Shown here piece by piece: positions 1-10,210 of a DNA stretch of 64,000 nt. The notes under the pieces were generated by a model. That model was given only the letters and a program-made list of their open reading frames with translations, had not been told where the DNA came from and did not search any database. Positions within the stretch are counted from its first letter, which is position 1; each line of letters starts with the position of its first letter. Made by a program: the position numbers and the translations under genes. Origin of the DNA: Xiphydria camelus (lineage: Eukaryota; Arthropoda; Insecta; Hymenoptera; Xiphydriidae); contig OY783194.1 of the NCBI GenBank assembly GCA_963678675.1, positions 19,198,278-19,262,277 on the forward strand, in the 5' to 3' direction.

Positions 1-1035
1 AGATCTGTCGTACATGAAAGGCGGTCGATTATCTGGTTACCCCAATCGTCACCACGGCGTCTTGCAGTCTCGAGAATCGTACCCCTTATGTGGAATGATT
101 CAACTGTATGAACCTTATTTCTGCGTGACGTAGGAAGTCGTTTTTGAAGCTGTAGAAACTTTTCGGTAATTTCTTCTCCACAAAGGAAACAAATTCTTTG
201 GAAATTCATTGAACCTGAAATAAAATTAAAATGAGAAAAAGATTTTAATTGTGTTTCAAGAATCACATATTAATATGACTTAACTAACGATGATGCGTTA
301 CAAGTTTTTATTATTACCTGTAGATGATCTCGAGGTTGATGGTTGGGGAGAAGGAATCTTATCTCCTCTCCGACGAACAGAAGCTTCGATGTTACGTGGG
401 GCAGTATACCTGTGGAGCAGTATCCATGAAAATAAATGTATTGATAGAAATGAAAATTATTGTAATTGTAAAGAAATTAAGAGTGAAGAATCTTGGACTA
501 CATTTTGATAAAAACATGAAATGGAAAACATAATCAAAAGATATGCTGGCATATAAAGAGAGAGAGAGTTCTCTATTTACTAAATCAATTGTCCATGAAC
601 CTCAGAAATTTGAAGCCAGAAAAGAAGATGAAGAATGACATTTTGAATAATTTATTACAAGAAATTAACAATGCATAAAATAAAATATTTGGAAAGATAA
701 AGGAAACTTCAAATAAAGAAGAAATAGATTAAAGAAGATGAGGAAGAAGAATTTGTTTCTGAACAGTACAAGAGTACTGACAAAGGAATGAAAAAAGGAG
801 ATAATTAATTTAATTATTAAATAATTAAAAACCATTATTATTATTATTACCTCTTCCTGCAGGCATCATGAACACTGACTTCATTTAGTTTCTCCAAAAA
901 CTGAGCATTTTCCTGGAGATCACGTTTCACACTGATGGCAATTAATGACTGGATACCACGTTTTTTAACAACTACCACTGATTCGTCCTCAAGTGTACAC
1001 CGACATGTAAAACACGAACCCGGAGTCACTGACAT
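1..1035 (-). CDS. 5' part of a multi-exon Cys-rich gene family member (three exons, runs off the window)
   Basis: Three exons join in phase on the minus strand: 851-1035, 318-409 and 1-214 (open at the window edge). Exon 1 starts at an ATG at 1035 and encodes 61 codons with a CFTCRC cysteine pair, an RGIQSLI segment and ends DACRK; its donor is AAGAG|GTAATA. Exon 2 (30 codons) lies between a CCACAG acceptor and an ACAG|GTAATAAT donor and is rich in Arg, Ser and Pro. Exon 3 follows TTTATTTCAG and holds a second zinc-knuckle-like motif (ICFLCGEEI) and RLPTSRRNKVH. I associate this N-terminal layout with a large uncharacterised arthropod family whose C-terminus carries a GCDTTS-type FEN1/XPG-like domain, possibly transposon-derived; that link is from memory. 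The fragment at 60866-61670 resembles that C-terminal part. No frameshift or stop is visible, so it may be intact. Function unknown. Confidence 0.72.
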
Positions 1036-1446
1036 TGTCGAAATCTTTTCACTTTTGAAAAATAATATTATTACTATTATTAGGTATCTGACAAATGAAT
1101 GGGTGTCTGGAATAACGGCGTATGTTGTTTTCCAGGAGCGCGTTTTAAAGTTGGAAGTACCAGAATATTTCACAATGATTATTTTATTTTCTTTTTTTTA
1201 ACACCCTTATTCCAAAAAAAATATATTGTCATAGGTACAGGGAAAACTCACCAATGTTGATGATAAATTGTCAATAAAAATGAAAAAAACCATTTTGCAT
1301 TTTTCGTAACATACGCCCTTATTTAAGACAGCTAATCAAATATTTTATGTTTCTAATTTATTTTTATGTATTTTATTTAACATTTTATTATTGTTCTAAG
1401 AGTCCGTAAAGAAAATAATTCACAATTAAATTGAGCTCAATCTTAC
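1036..1446. other. Non-coding upstream of the Cys-rich gene
   Basis: This AT-rich stretch would hold the promoter and 5' leader of the minus-strand gene. An open frame runs on above the ATG at 1035, but it has no family-like residues, so I keep the start at 1035. No other gene is visible. Confidence 0.4.
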
Positions 1447-1529
1447 ATATCGTCGCCCTAATAAGAAAAATGCCTATCTCCGCGTACAGGTAGTGGAGTT
1501 AGGCACTTTTCTTATTAGGACGACGATAT
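1447..1529. repeat. Hairpin (imperfect inverted repeat, ~29-bp arms)
   Basis: Arms at 1447-1475 and 1500-1529 are near-perfect reverse complements (CGTCGCCCTAATAAG against CTTATTAGGACGACG) around a loop of about 25 bases. It is probably a small foldback element; no target duplication was found. Confidence 0.7.
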
Positions 1530-1689
1530 TGAGATACGAACTACTCACAGGAGAAACAAAAACTGTACTGTGAGCTCGGAGCTCGGAGATAAGAGACCAG
1601 ATAGTGTGGCGTGAAAAAGAGGGTGAGGACAGAGACTTAGAAGAGGGGAACTAAGGAACTCCTGCCCACGCACAACGACATATCGTCGG

Positions 1690-1737
1690 CTCCCCGGGGG
1701 TTGACGAGCGAAGCGAGTAGGGGGCGAAGACCCCCTA
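1690..1737. repeat. GC-rich module related to the repeats at 15.5 and 16.6 kb
   Basis: The stretch with GACGAGCGAAGCGAG followed by GGGGGCGAAGACCCCC resembles GGCGAGCGTAGTGAG plus GGGCGGAGCCCCCT at about 16637-16671. It looks like a short degenerate copy of an interspersed repeat. Confidence 0.4.
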
Positions 1738-1976
1738 GTATTAAAAAAAAAAGAAAGATGAAAAGTCAGTCAAATATTCGCTTGTTGAATATCCGCGGTA
1801 CCCGGCTATCCATACTACAAATTTCAATATGCCAGTAGAATTTCATAATAATAAATACATGAATTAGCTTCTAATGTTATAAAATACTGTTTTACATATA
1901 AAATATATAACTATACATATAATAATATGAATTACCTTGAAAATTCCACGGCTGATAATTCTTCCATTATTTTATC

Positions 1977-2270
1977 TCTACCGTAGTCCCAGGAAAAACG
2001 CAACACGCAGAGAGCCCTAAAATTAACCATCGGTAAGTATTTGCCGACTGTTCTTGAGTCTTTTATAATTAGAGTGTGCTTTAGAAGAGTGCGATGCATG
2101 GGTATGGAGCGCCCATTTGTTTAATTGTAATACGCGCTTCCTCTTTCAACTATTCCAGCATTCCATGACTTGTACTTCTATAAAAGACTCAAGAACTGTC
2201 GGCAAATATTTACCGATGAATAATTTTAGAGCTCTCTGCGTGTTGCGTTTTTCCTGGGACATACGGTAGA
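1977..2270. repeat. Foldback MITE-like element (~90-bp arms)
   Basis: The outer arms start TCTACCGTA and end TACGGTAGA. Inside them 1986-2066 and 2178-2260 are reverse complements with few mismatches (GTCCCAGGAAAAACGCAACA against its mirror). A unique centre of about 110 bases separates them. I see no convincing target-site duplication, so the superfamily is undetermined. Confidence 0.75.
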
Positions 2271-2319
2271 TTGCAATCGACACATGATAAAAATTTGCTG
2301 CCAGATAGATTTCAGTCTC

Positions 2320-2592
2320 TTTGACCGGCAGGCGCCGGGTCGTAAGCGAGGGACCCCTCGACCGCGTGCTCGAATTTCAGGAACCTCGCGGGAGGGCATA
2401 GAAACCCTCTGCCTTTCGCTCTCCTCAGACAAAGTGCAGACCCGTAATAAATTCGACTATTGCGGTGCACGTGCACTTGTTCGGGGATAGCACCAACCGG
2501 CCGGCGCCGAATTTGCGTACTCTCCTGGCACCAATTCTCATGCTCCAGTTCGGTGGTTTCGAACAATTTCCTTATCCCACCATGCATAGAAA
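2320..2592 (+). repeat. GC-rich interspersed repeat R1, copy 1
   Basis: This GC-rich block recurs in reverse orientation at 12517-12795 without an obvious indel, and a short third piece lies at 15363-15421. Shared landmarks are CCTCGACCGCGTGCTC and GTGCACGTGCACTTG. An open frame exists in both long copies, but most differences between them change the residue, so I read it as non-coding. Confidence 0.75.
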
Positions 2593-2593
2593 A

Positions 2594-2753
2594 AATAGTG
2601 AGTGTTATAACACTCGGTGGAAGTGAAACTTATTGGAAACGTAATCGAAAGGGTATATTAAAAGCGTAGAGAAACTGTAAAGAAATTATATCCCCTATCG
2701 ATTACGTTTCCAATAAGTTTCACTCCCACCGAGTGTCATGACACTCACTGTTT
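2594..2753. repeat. Foldback repeat (~58-bp arms)
   Basis: 2595-2652 and 2697-2753 are reverse complements (AGTGAGTGTTATAACACTCG against CGAGTGTCATGACACTCACT). A half-copy sits at 12125-12190, which marks it as a family rather than a unique hairpin. It directly abuts R1. Confidence 0.75.
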
Positions 2754-2759
2754 TTTGAG

Positions 2760-3538
2760 ATTTTGAGAGAACTACGAAGCTTACAGACTTCGCTCTCCAC
2801 TTAATTTAAAGCTAATTAATTTGCCTACAAATTATATCATACAAGTTCTACTCATAGGATCAATGATTTCGACGTAATTTCGGTCCAAAGAAGGTCTAAA
2901 ACTAAAATTTTCAATTTTTGTTAAAACTGGCCTACTTTCAAAGTGCCGTAATTCGGTAAGTAATTAATCTACAGAGCTCAGGTTGAGCTTAATTTATCCC
3001 AAATTTAATACTCTTAAAAAACGTATAGAATAGCTTTCGACGAAAAATGCATGGATTAGGAGATATAGAGCAGAAACTGAAACAAGTCCAAAAATTTCGC
3101 GGCTTTTGGCGTATAAAAATTTTTCCACAACTTTTTGAGAGTTGCAAACTTGGGTATACATAGCCCTAATGGGTCCAAACAACATACTAAAAAATCAGAG
3201 ATACATCATGTTTTGCGAATTTAGCGATATTTTGTGTCGATTTTGACTGGCCTAGTGGTGGAGTCGCTATCTCGCAGTGATCAGAGTTACTCTAAAGGGA
3301 ACTTATAACCAACGGTTAACCAGATGAACCTGACTTTTTTTTTCAAAAGTTTTATGTATTTCTTTGATTCTCCACTCAAGAGGTGTTTATTAAGACAAAC
3401 ATACTTAATTTTTCCATTTTCCCCCCTCCCCCTTTTGTAAATGGTATGTTCTTTTTATGGAACAGTAAGACAATAAACTACTATGTTAATACAATAAAGA
3501 ATTTCTTTATTTGACTTAAGTAAAATAGTTATAAACTA
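2760..3538. other. AT-rich, no recognisable gene
   Basis: I find no domain-bearing frame, no terminal repeats and no matches elsewhere in the window. The right part is probably the 3' flank of the minus-strand piggyBac remnant; an AATAAA-like signal in minus orientation lies near 3490. Confidence 0.4.
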
Positions 3539-4311
3539 TTATGAAGGAGTGTGGTAATTATAAAAGCATTTCTTCGGATGCAAGGCCACTTTGCACTTGA
3601 CACAACTAAAAAGTGAATTTTTATGGCAAACTTTACAATGCATTTGTTTTTCTTGGTACACGATCAAGTGGTCCTTCCTGTCATACCTGGAATATTCATG
3701 AAAATTTTTACCAAACTTTGAAGGCCCTCTTTTTGTAACTCTCTTATAACTTTCTAAAATTGCCTTCCTCAAGCTTCTTCTGAAAGCGAGTAGATCCAGT
3801 TTTCCGTCATCCAGCCGATGAAGCTGCCAAGCGTTTTGCATACTCATATCGATGCAATGAGAAAAACAAGGAAAATACCATTTTTTCTCGCGTATTGAGG
3901 TTCGAGTCACACTGATATTCTGGTCAGCCCTTTCTACTCCACCCATATTTTCAATATATTGTTAAATTAGCTTGGGCTGGTCAACGTATATTTGCTTTCT
4001 TTCTGAACGGGAATATCTCTTTACCTTGTTTATAGGAAAAACCGACGCTGAATTGGACATTATGGTAATAATGCTATTATCATTCCATTTACAGGCGATA
4101 AATTGGTTATTGGCCAACTTATGCTGGAAGCTTCCTCTTTCAGATTTTTTAAAATCTTTTGCTGATTTCATTGGACAGTTAGACAATCTATTTTCGCGAA
4201 CAGTTCCAGTTCCTTGAATACCTTTTCGTGTTAGTTCTTCAAGAAGCCAAAGGGAAGTGAAAAAGTTATCACAAAAAATACAGTAAGGTTGATTTTTATC
4301 TTGCTGTTTTA
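3539..4311 (-). pseudogene. piggyBac-type transposase, C-terminal half (broken)
   Basis: Reading the minus strand from about 4311 to 3539 gives the C-terminal half of a PGBD4-like transposase. The parts in order are CDNFFTSLWLLEEL (second catalytic Asp region), GTGTVRENR, a KWNDNS strand, the MGGVERADQN signature (third Asp region), and a Cys-rich zinc-binding tail with CKVC, CVKC and HPKKC. A single in-frame TAA at about 3962 splits it just before MGGVERAD. The N-terminus and the first catalytic Asp are missing: upstream of ~4311 the sequence switches to an unrelated pogo-type HTH domain on the same strand, in a different frame. No piggyBac terminal repeat or TTAA site was found. This is a dead copy; the intact relative is at 27328-29448. 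Confidence 0.88.
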
Positions 4312-4733
4312 TCTAAGGCTAATCTCTTCCCAGCGGCATTTCGATGTCTTTTCAAGAAGCTGATAATCCAGTCGGGGCCTGGCATGTTAGCTTTGAAACG
4401 ATGTAGGACTCTGCCGGTTTTATCCAAATAGCTTTTTACAAACAGTCTTAAATCTTGTGGTGCTAATGGAAAGCCCCAGTCGGAGCATTTCAGTATACTG
4501 GTTAAAATTGCCTCTTCTTCTTTAGCTATCAATACTGTCTGTCCACCAGTTTTCTTGATTCTACGTCCATGGAATCTATTATGAAGTATACCGTAAGCCA
4601 CATTGTATGTTCTGGCTGCTGCACGCAAAGACAGGATACCGTTTGCAACATCGTTGAGAGCGTTTTCTATTTGTTCTTGTGAAAAATTGCCGTAACTTCT
4701 GCTGCCAAGATTTCTTTTATATGCTCTACCCAT
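4296..4733 (-). pseudogene. pogo/CENP-B-type HTH DNA-binding N-terminus, transposase core missing
   Basis: A 145-codon frame starts with MGRAYKRNLGSRSYG. It carries a psq-like HTH (QIENALNDVANGILSLRAAA...), then the Tc5/CENP-B-like second HTH ending in PDWIISFLKRH and RLALDKTAR. In Tigger/jerky proteins this region is followed by a DDE domain of about 200 residues. Here it stops at 4296 and a piggyBac C-terminus follows at once, shifted by one base. So this is a truncated pogo gene joined to a piggyBac fragment, by nested insertion with deletion or by recombination. The start ATG at 4733 fits the usual position relative to the first HTH. Confidence 0.82.
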
Positions 4734-4809
4734 ATTATATTTTCTTCCTGCAATAATGGAGCAATAGAATTAATTTATTAATATAGAGAAATTGATATTC
4801 AGAGACTGT

Positions 4810-5224
4810 GGTGAGATTGATCATGTGTTGTTTACTGTGATCAATCTCACCCCGATATATTTTCGAGGTTATTACACAAAAATGAAAATATTTACTGACT
4901 TTGGGCTTTAAAGGCAGCCTTCCTGATGAACGAATGTATCACCTTCTAGGACACACGATGCTGAATATGTGTAAACAGATTTTTAACAACTAAAAGTTGT
5001 CGACTCATAGAAATGAGCAAATTTTTACTGTTTACTTTAGTTCGCTGTCAAACGTGCAACAGCTCGAGCACAACGCGAAAAACAATTGAATCGGCACGTG
5101 ACATTCTCATACTAACAAATATCGGAAACTGGTGGCTCCAACCCTCAATGTGGCGCGACAATTTGAATTTATTCACGGTAACACCAATTGATCAATTTCA
5201 CCCCGTGAGATCAATCTCACCCCA
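4810..5224. repeat. Four copies of a GATCAATCTCACCCC-type motif, two as a hairpin
   Basis: GGTGAGATTGATCA (4810-4823) faces TGATCAATCTCACC (4838-4851) as a perfect 14-bp inverted repeat. Related direct copies lie at about 5188 and 5208, each followed by CCCC. Multiple subterminal copies next to a pogo HTH gene suggest transposase-binding sites; this is inference. Confidence 0.55.
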
Positions 5225-5326
5225 TTTCACGGTATCGCTATTTTTGCTAGAATCCTATTTGAAAATTAATTATCTCGAACAATTTTGCGTATTATCTGGC
5301 AACAGTGGTTTTTATCTATTGAAATA

Positions 5327-6035
5327 CAGGGTGGGGCAGAATAACGAGCGATTTTTAAAAACCCGGGAATCGCGCCGTATCGTTAGGAGGTGGGAGGGAT
5401 GCTATCGGCCATGTTTCCTGCATATTAGCATTTAGTAACAATGGAGCGGTGGACCTCTCAGCAGCGCGCGTACGTTATGAAGGCGTTTTATCAAAATTAT
5501 AATTCTCTTACATACGTGCGCGTCGTGCTTTTCACAACCATTTCAACATCAATCGCAATCGACCGGTGCCGTCTGCCTGTGCCATTAAAATGTGGGTTAG
5601 GAACTTTGAGGAGACTTCGTTAACGTCAACAAAGAACCCTGGAAGGCCAAAATCAGTGCGCACTCCTGAGAATATCGAGCGCGTAAGAATTGCTATCGAA
5701 CGAAGCCCGCGTCGTTCAGCTCGCCGGCATAGCACTGCACTTGGGATTTCAAACCGAACCGTCAGACAGATTTTACACAAGGACTTACCTACATCTCCAT
5801 CCATACAAAATCCAAATCGTACAGTCCCTTAAAGAAACCGATTATGTGAGCCGACAACGATTCTATGAAGAGTTTTTAGATTTAATTAATCAAGATGAGG
5901 ACATTGTAAACCATAAAAAATAAAGTCATAATGCTTGTTTATGTTCTTTAACAAAATAATAAATTCTTTTGTAAAAATTGATTTTCTTCTTTTTTACAGT
6001 CTTTTTAAAATCGCTCATTATTCTGCCCCACCCTT
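5327..6035 (+). mobile_element. Internally deleted IS630/mariner element (709 bp)
   Basis: Terminal repeats CAGGGTGGGGCAGAATAA at 5327 and the mirror TTATTCTGCCCCACCC ending near 6035 are flanked by TA on both sides (5325-5326 and 6036-6037). They continue inward as GAGCGATTTTTAAAA. Only the N-terminal part of the transposase remains. The element sits between arms of a short hairpin (5293-5310 and 6116-6133, ACCAGAT/ATCTGGC type), suggesting insertion into an older palindrome. Confidence 0.88.
5441..5923 (+). pseudogene. mariner-type transposase, N-terminal HTH region only, frameshifted
   Basis: The frame opens MERWTSQQRAYVMKAF, which resembles the insect DUF4817-type N-terminus. It continues after a frame change near 5540 as WVRNFEET, PGRPKSVRTPENI and GISNRTVRQILHKDL, the second HTH of the paired-like domain. 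A second frame change near 5790 leads to the YEEFLDLINQDEDIVN linker. There the protein ends: the three catalytic Asp motifs are deleted, and about 80 bases of A/T-rich sequence lead to the right terminal repeat. It cannot encode an active transposase. A related DDE domain survives at 57645-58310. Confidence 0.85.
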
Positions 6036-6139
6036 TATATATAAAATAATCGATTCTTGGTGAGGCAAATTAATTTTTCAGCAATCGATTATTTTGTACA
6101 GATTTAAATGGTTGAAAACCACTGTTACCAGATCGCAGG

Positions 6140-6600
6140 AGCCGCCTCTGGTTGAGAGGAAAACTGAACGTTCTTTGGGTTTAAACTTAAATACATCAAC
6201 TTATGGTGTAGTTTCTAGAGAAAAATCAGCAACATACTATTTTAATTTGTTTTTATTAAGATAAGTTATATGAAATAGGTTATCGACCAAGAGTTTGAAA
6301 GTTAGAAATGTTCATGAAAATCCAAGTAGGTAAACTTGAATTTTTCAAGAAAACTTGACGTGATAAAACTTTCTTATTGTTTTTGTTTACCAATACCAAA
6401 AAATACATAAAGTTCAGTTGTCACTTCCCTTGTATTTTTTTCATCGCAGGCCTGTGTAAAATGTATACTTTATAAATACCACTATATCCTATCTTAATCT
6501 ATCTTATCAATTAACTAAGCTTATTTATATATTTACTATTCTTGAGCAGGCCTTTATTACGATTATTTATTTATTTATAGCCTGTATCTAGTTAAATTAT
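6140..6600. other. AT-rich flank of the decayed Harbinger element
   Basis: No gene is visible. It is probably the 3' side of the MADF-like gene. I could not find a terminal repeat pair or TWA duplication for this element. Confidence 0.35.
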
Positions 6601-7160
6601 TTATATATGTAGTTGGTCAGTTGCATCATACGCTATTCTTTTTTTACTTTGAAAATAAGTTATCATATCTTTCACAGAAGTCGATGACTCAGAATTGCGT
6701 TTTCTGTTTGCTTTGGGCATAACTGGAGTTTTAAGCGCAGGGGTAACTCTAGGAGCAGCACTTGATGTAGGTGTCAATACTGAGGGTTGAACCTGTATGA
6801 TATCCATATTCGGTGTTTGAGAATTATCTGACTGTGAAATTTCTTGTAAATTTTGGCTATAATTCGTTTGTTCTGATTCGGAAGTGTCAAACATTTCTAC
6901 GCTTTCAGGGGCTCCATATTTACCATTGCTGTAGAGCCTTGTGAATAGACATCGCTGACATTAGATTGAGTTTTGGCAAAATTTAAAAACTGTTTGAATG
7001 CTTCCATGTGATCTGCCCACATCCATTTTTTTGTATTAGTTGCCGCTTGTCCTGTTTTAGTTTTGATAGTTCTAATGTACTTGGCATAAGTATCGCGCAG
7101 ATTCCTGCACTTTTTTTCAATCTCTTCCCCTAAAAAATATTGTTTTAGGTATCTGGCCAC
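6601..7160 (-). pseudogene. MADF-like DNA-binding protein of a Harbinger element (broken)
   Basis: The first frame (to 6897) reads KKCRNLRDTYAKYIR, a MADF/Myb-like helix motif, then a linker with KKWMWADHMEAF typical of the DNA-binding partner gene of PIF/Harbinger transposons. After a frameshift near 6895 the chain continues as a Ser/Pro/Thr-rich segment and a KDMITYFQSKKR BESS-like region. The first MADF helix is missing. The gene is divergent from, and directly abuts, the DDE nuclease gene on the plus strand at about 7140-7160; the 5' ends of both genes are lost there, implying one deletion across the shared promoter. Confidence 0.7.
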
Positions 7161-7974
7161 CAGAGATACATTTTATACAATTGACCATAGTTTTAGAGTT
7201 GGTTTTTCGACTGTAAGTGCCATAGTTGGAGAAGTTTGTGCAGCTATATGTAGAAATTTGCAATATACATATCTACCCAAACCCACTACAGAAATTTGGA
7301 AAAAATCTGAAGAAGGCTTTAGAAATACATGGCAATTCCCAAATTGTATTGGCAGCATCGATGGCAAGCATGTTATTGTCAAGTGTCCAGACAAAACTGG
7401 ATCTAATTATTGGTGCTATTTAAACAAGTTTTCAATAGTATTAATGGCTGTTGTTGGCCCGGATTATAGATTTATTATAGTTGATATTGGCGGTTTTGGT
7501 AAAAATAGTGATGGTGGAATTTTCGAAGCTTCCAACATGGGAAGAAGATTTGAAACAAATTTAATGAATGTGTTTGAGCCAAAAAATCTCCCAGGACAAA
7601 ATGAACCTTCTCCTCGTGTCATAATTGGCGACGAAGCTTTTGCACTAAAATCATATTTGTTAAGGCCCTTTCCATACAAGCAAAGTTAAACAGATGTTTT
7701 TTTCTGGAAAATTATAATAAAAGACTGTAGAGGGCGAGAAGAGTGATGGAAAATGCTTTCGGTATATTAGCACAAATTGGTGTATTTTCTATAGACCAAT
7801 GGAAACAAAAGTTGATACTACCATTCTAATTGTAAAAACTGCATCTATCTTACATAATTTCTTACGAATAAAAAAATGTGATGATGAATTTATCGAACTT
7901 TTAGACCCAGCAAAACCTGAAGTAGGATTTTTTCAAAATTTTGACAATGATCCAAGGAGAGCAGCAAAAGACTA
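7137..7974 (+). pseudogene. PIF/Harbinger DDE transposase (HARBI1-like), frameshifted
   Basis: From RYLATRDTFYTIDHSF the frame runs through an HTH-like FSTVSAIVGEV, then NCIGSIDGKHV (first catalytic Asp), LMAVVGPDYRF, DIGGFGKNSDGGIF (second acidic site) and IGDEAFALK (conserved GDEAF block). At about 7687 a stop and frame changes interrupt it. Downstream pieces MENAFGILA, ETKVDTTILIVKTA and HNFLRI complete the family's C-terminus up to 7974. The N-terminus before RYLAT is missing. An AATAAA-like signal follows near 8075. This nuclease lineage differs clearly from the second Harbinger gene at 62600-63517. Confidence 0.87.
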
Positions 7975-8093
7975 GAATTTTCTGTACGAGACAATTTTGC
8001 CACTTTTTTAAATTCAGACTTATGAAAAAGAATGTTTATTAGAAGGATATGGTATTTACGTTTTAATGTTAATTAAATAAAACACAGTTTGTT

Positions 8094-8450
8094 ATATACA
8101 CTTTATAATAACTTTTCTTTATTATCACTTGTTCGGAAGAAACGACTTTACTCTTTCAGATTCTCTAAGAGACTAAAAACAAAGTAAACGGGGAAACATA
8201 CGGAGATCTGTTATGGAAAACGAATATCAATAGCAACGATTATTATTAATATGCGAATAAGTCGTGTCGGCACTATAACGGCTACTGCGTACACCATTTG
8301 TCCGCTTCTCTAAAGCAACCGCTAATATTTACTATCGTCTTCGCTGCTACATTAAACCAGCGCTCTCTAGGCACGGTTGAAATAGCGATTGATTCTTTTC
8401 GTTTCACTTATCATTGAACGTGAAATTCAATAATTCCAACACGCCCCTTC
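8094..8450 (-). mobile_element. Candidate copia LTR with polypurine tract
   Basis: In minus orientation a purine tract GAAGGGG (8443-8450) precedes TGTTGGAATTATTG starting at 8441, the usual copia 3' LTR boundary form. An AATAAAG signal lies near 8125, and the sequence runs to about 8094. The copia pol end at 22165-22382 has the same orientation. The LTR 3' end and target duplication are uncertain. Confidence 0.5.
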
Positions 8451-9037
8451 AAAAAAATAATCGGTATTACTTTTAAAAGTATTACTCATGTGACGTATAA
8501 TAACTAAGTAGTAAAGATTTATCTTCCGAGTATTCACTGGGGCTATACATATGGTCCAACATTTGTGTTGCATAGGATTAGGGAAACCCAGAAAAAAAAA
8601 CCTAATCAGACCACAATACGTTTGGTAACGACGCTACCCGGCGCTACCGGGTAGTCGCACACTTCGGCACGCGCTCTGACTGGCCCAGCTCGGGTAAGAC
8701 AGCAGATAAAGATATGTTGGGCGCCAGGTGTCCCGAGACACCAAAGATATTCACGATAGGCCACAGTCAGATCACGTGAACCGGAAACGGAACTCCGCTA
8801 GCTCAGCCCCGTATCGGCGAAGGAGAGAGGCGGGGTCGTGAGACAAAGAAATGAATTTGAGGCGGCTTCTAATCAAAGAAATAACACTTAGGATTTTTAT
8901 TGAGAGAATAACTTATGCGATATAATATGGTCGGTTAGCACAGATATCCGGTAATCACACGAAGACGGCACGCGAAGATAATACCGGAGATACGCGCGAA
9001 ACTAACATCGAAGGCAATACACGGAATTACGTACGGA

Positions 9038-9430
9038 GACAGCAGATAGTAACCGAGTTCGATTCCGGACGCGGAAATACGCACGAAGACAGCAGATAGT
9101 AACCGAGTTCGATTCCGGACGCGGAAATATGCACAAAGACAGCAGATAGTAACCGAGTTCGGTTCTGGACGCGGTAATACGCACGAAGACAGCAGATAGT
9201 AACCGAGTTCGATTCCGGACGCGGAAATACGCCCGAAAACAGCAGATAGTAACCGAATTCGCACCGGTCGCGGAGATACGCCCGAAGACAGCAGATATTA
9301 ACCGAATTCATACCGGTCGCGGAGATACGCCCGAAGACAGCAGATAATAACCGAATTCACACCGGTCGCGGAGATACGTCCGAAGACAGCAGATAATAAC
9401 CGAATTCAAATCGCACCGGTCGCGAGGTTC
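9038..9430. repeat. Minisatellite, ~50-bp unit, about 8 copies
   Basis: AGCAGATAGTAACCGAGTTC recurs at 9041, 9091, 9141, 9191, 9241, 9290, 9339 and 9388. The last units are shortened to 49 bp and changed to ACCGGTCGCGGAGATACG. Open frames across it merely reflect the repeat. It lies inside LTR-like element A. Confidence 0.92.
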
Positions 9431-9482
9431 GACCGCGAAGATAATAACCGAAAACAAAGAGAATCACTAGAACTAACATTAA

Positions 9483-10210
9483 GGGGGAAAGCCACTGTGA
9501 TATGTTCAAAAAATAGATTTTTTTATTTTTACATTTTCTTAATGTTCGAGGTTTCAAGAATCTGTTCCCTAAGTTTCAAACCGAAATTCGAAAATTTTAT
9601 GGAGTTATGAAAGGTTTTGTGTGAGTAAGCGCATACGCTCGAACTTGACCGCGCGGTTTTAAAGGCTTTTATCTCGAAACTACATTTTTCCAACTGGGCG
9701 CCATCATAACTCAGTCAATTTTTATCCGATTACCTTGAAATTTTCACAGAATATTTTTAAAAGAATTATCTTCAGTTAAGCGTATGATTTTTTCGATTAA
9801 GCGATTACTTGTTGAGATATAATTAAAAAACTGAGCAATTTTTCTCTAAATTTCGAAGTTCTATCTTTAAACATGCGTTACTTTGTTAAAAATTAAAATT
9901 TTTATAAATCCATACGCTTAACTGAAGCTAGACTCGTGTAGTTTAAGAAAATAATTGATTTTTTTGGTTTGGATATACCATTCGGACACAGCAATGGCGC
10001 CCATGCGCCAAACATTTTTCAGAGAAGCTTTACGGCATCGCGTATTATTGTGTAGTTTATTGATATTATGTATTGCTTTTTTTTTCTAATATACTAAAAT
10101 ATATGTACCTTCATGTAGTTGTAAAAGTTTTTTCCCTCGTTTTTTATTTTAATCAGAAAAAATTCACAAAGTTATTCTACATTTTCCGGTCATCACAGTG
10201 GCTTTCCCCC
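9483..10210. mobile_element. TTAA-flanked MITE (728 bp) with GGGGG ends
   Basis: GGGGGAAAGCCACTGTGAT at 9483 mirrors ATCACAGTGGCTTTCCCCC ending at 10210, with TTAA on both sides (9479-9482, 10211-10214). It has no coding capacity. TTAA plus G-rich 5' ends fits a Kolobok-like origin better than piggyBac, whose ends usually begin CC. It is nested in element A and absent from element B. Confidence 0.88.

Noticed and set aside
2312..2587. A ~90-codon frame open in both long copies of repeat R1 (also 12517-12945).
   Set aside because: Of the differences I can read between the copies, most change the amino acid and they fall at all codon positions. The sequence is GC-rich, so stops are rare by chance. 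No known motif is present.
5013..5435. A 140-codon plus-strand frame.
   Set aside because: It runs across the GATCAATCTCACC motif repeats and into the mariner terminal repeat, and shows no domain.
9038..9430. Possible CRISPR array (regular ~50-bp spacing).
   Set aside because: Units are head-to-tail repeats with no unique spacers, in a eukaryotic setting.
8935..9557. Several overlapping minus-strand frames with a repeated GYYLLS peptide.
   Set aside because: They are translations of the 50-bp minisatellite, which is open in more than one frame.
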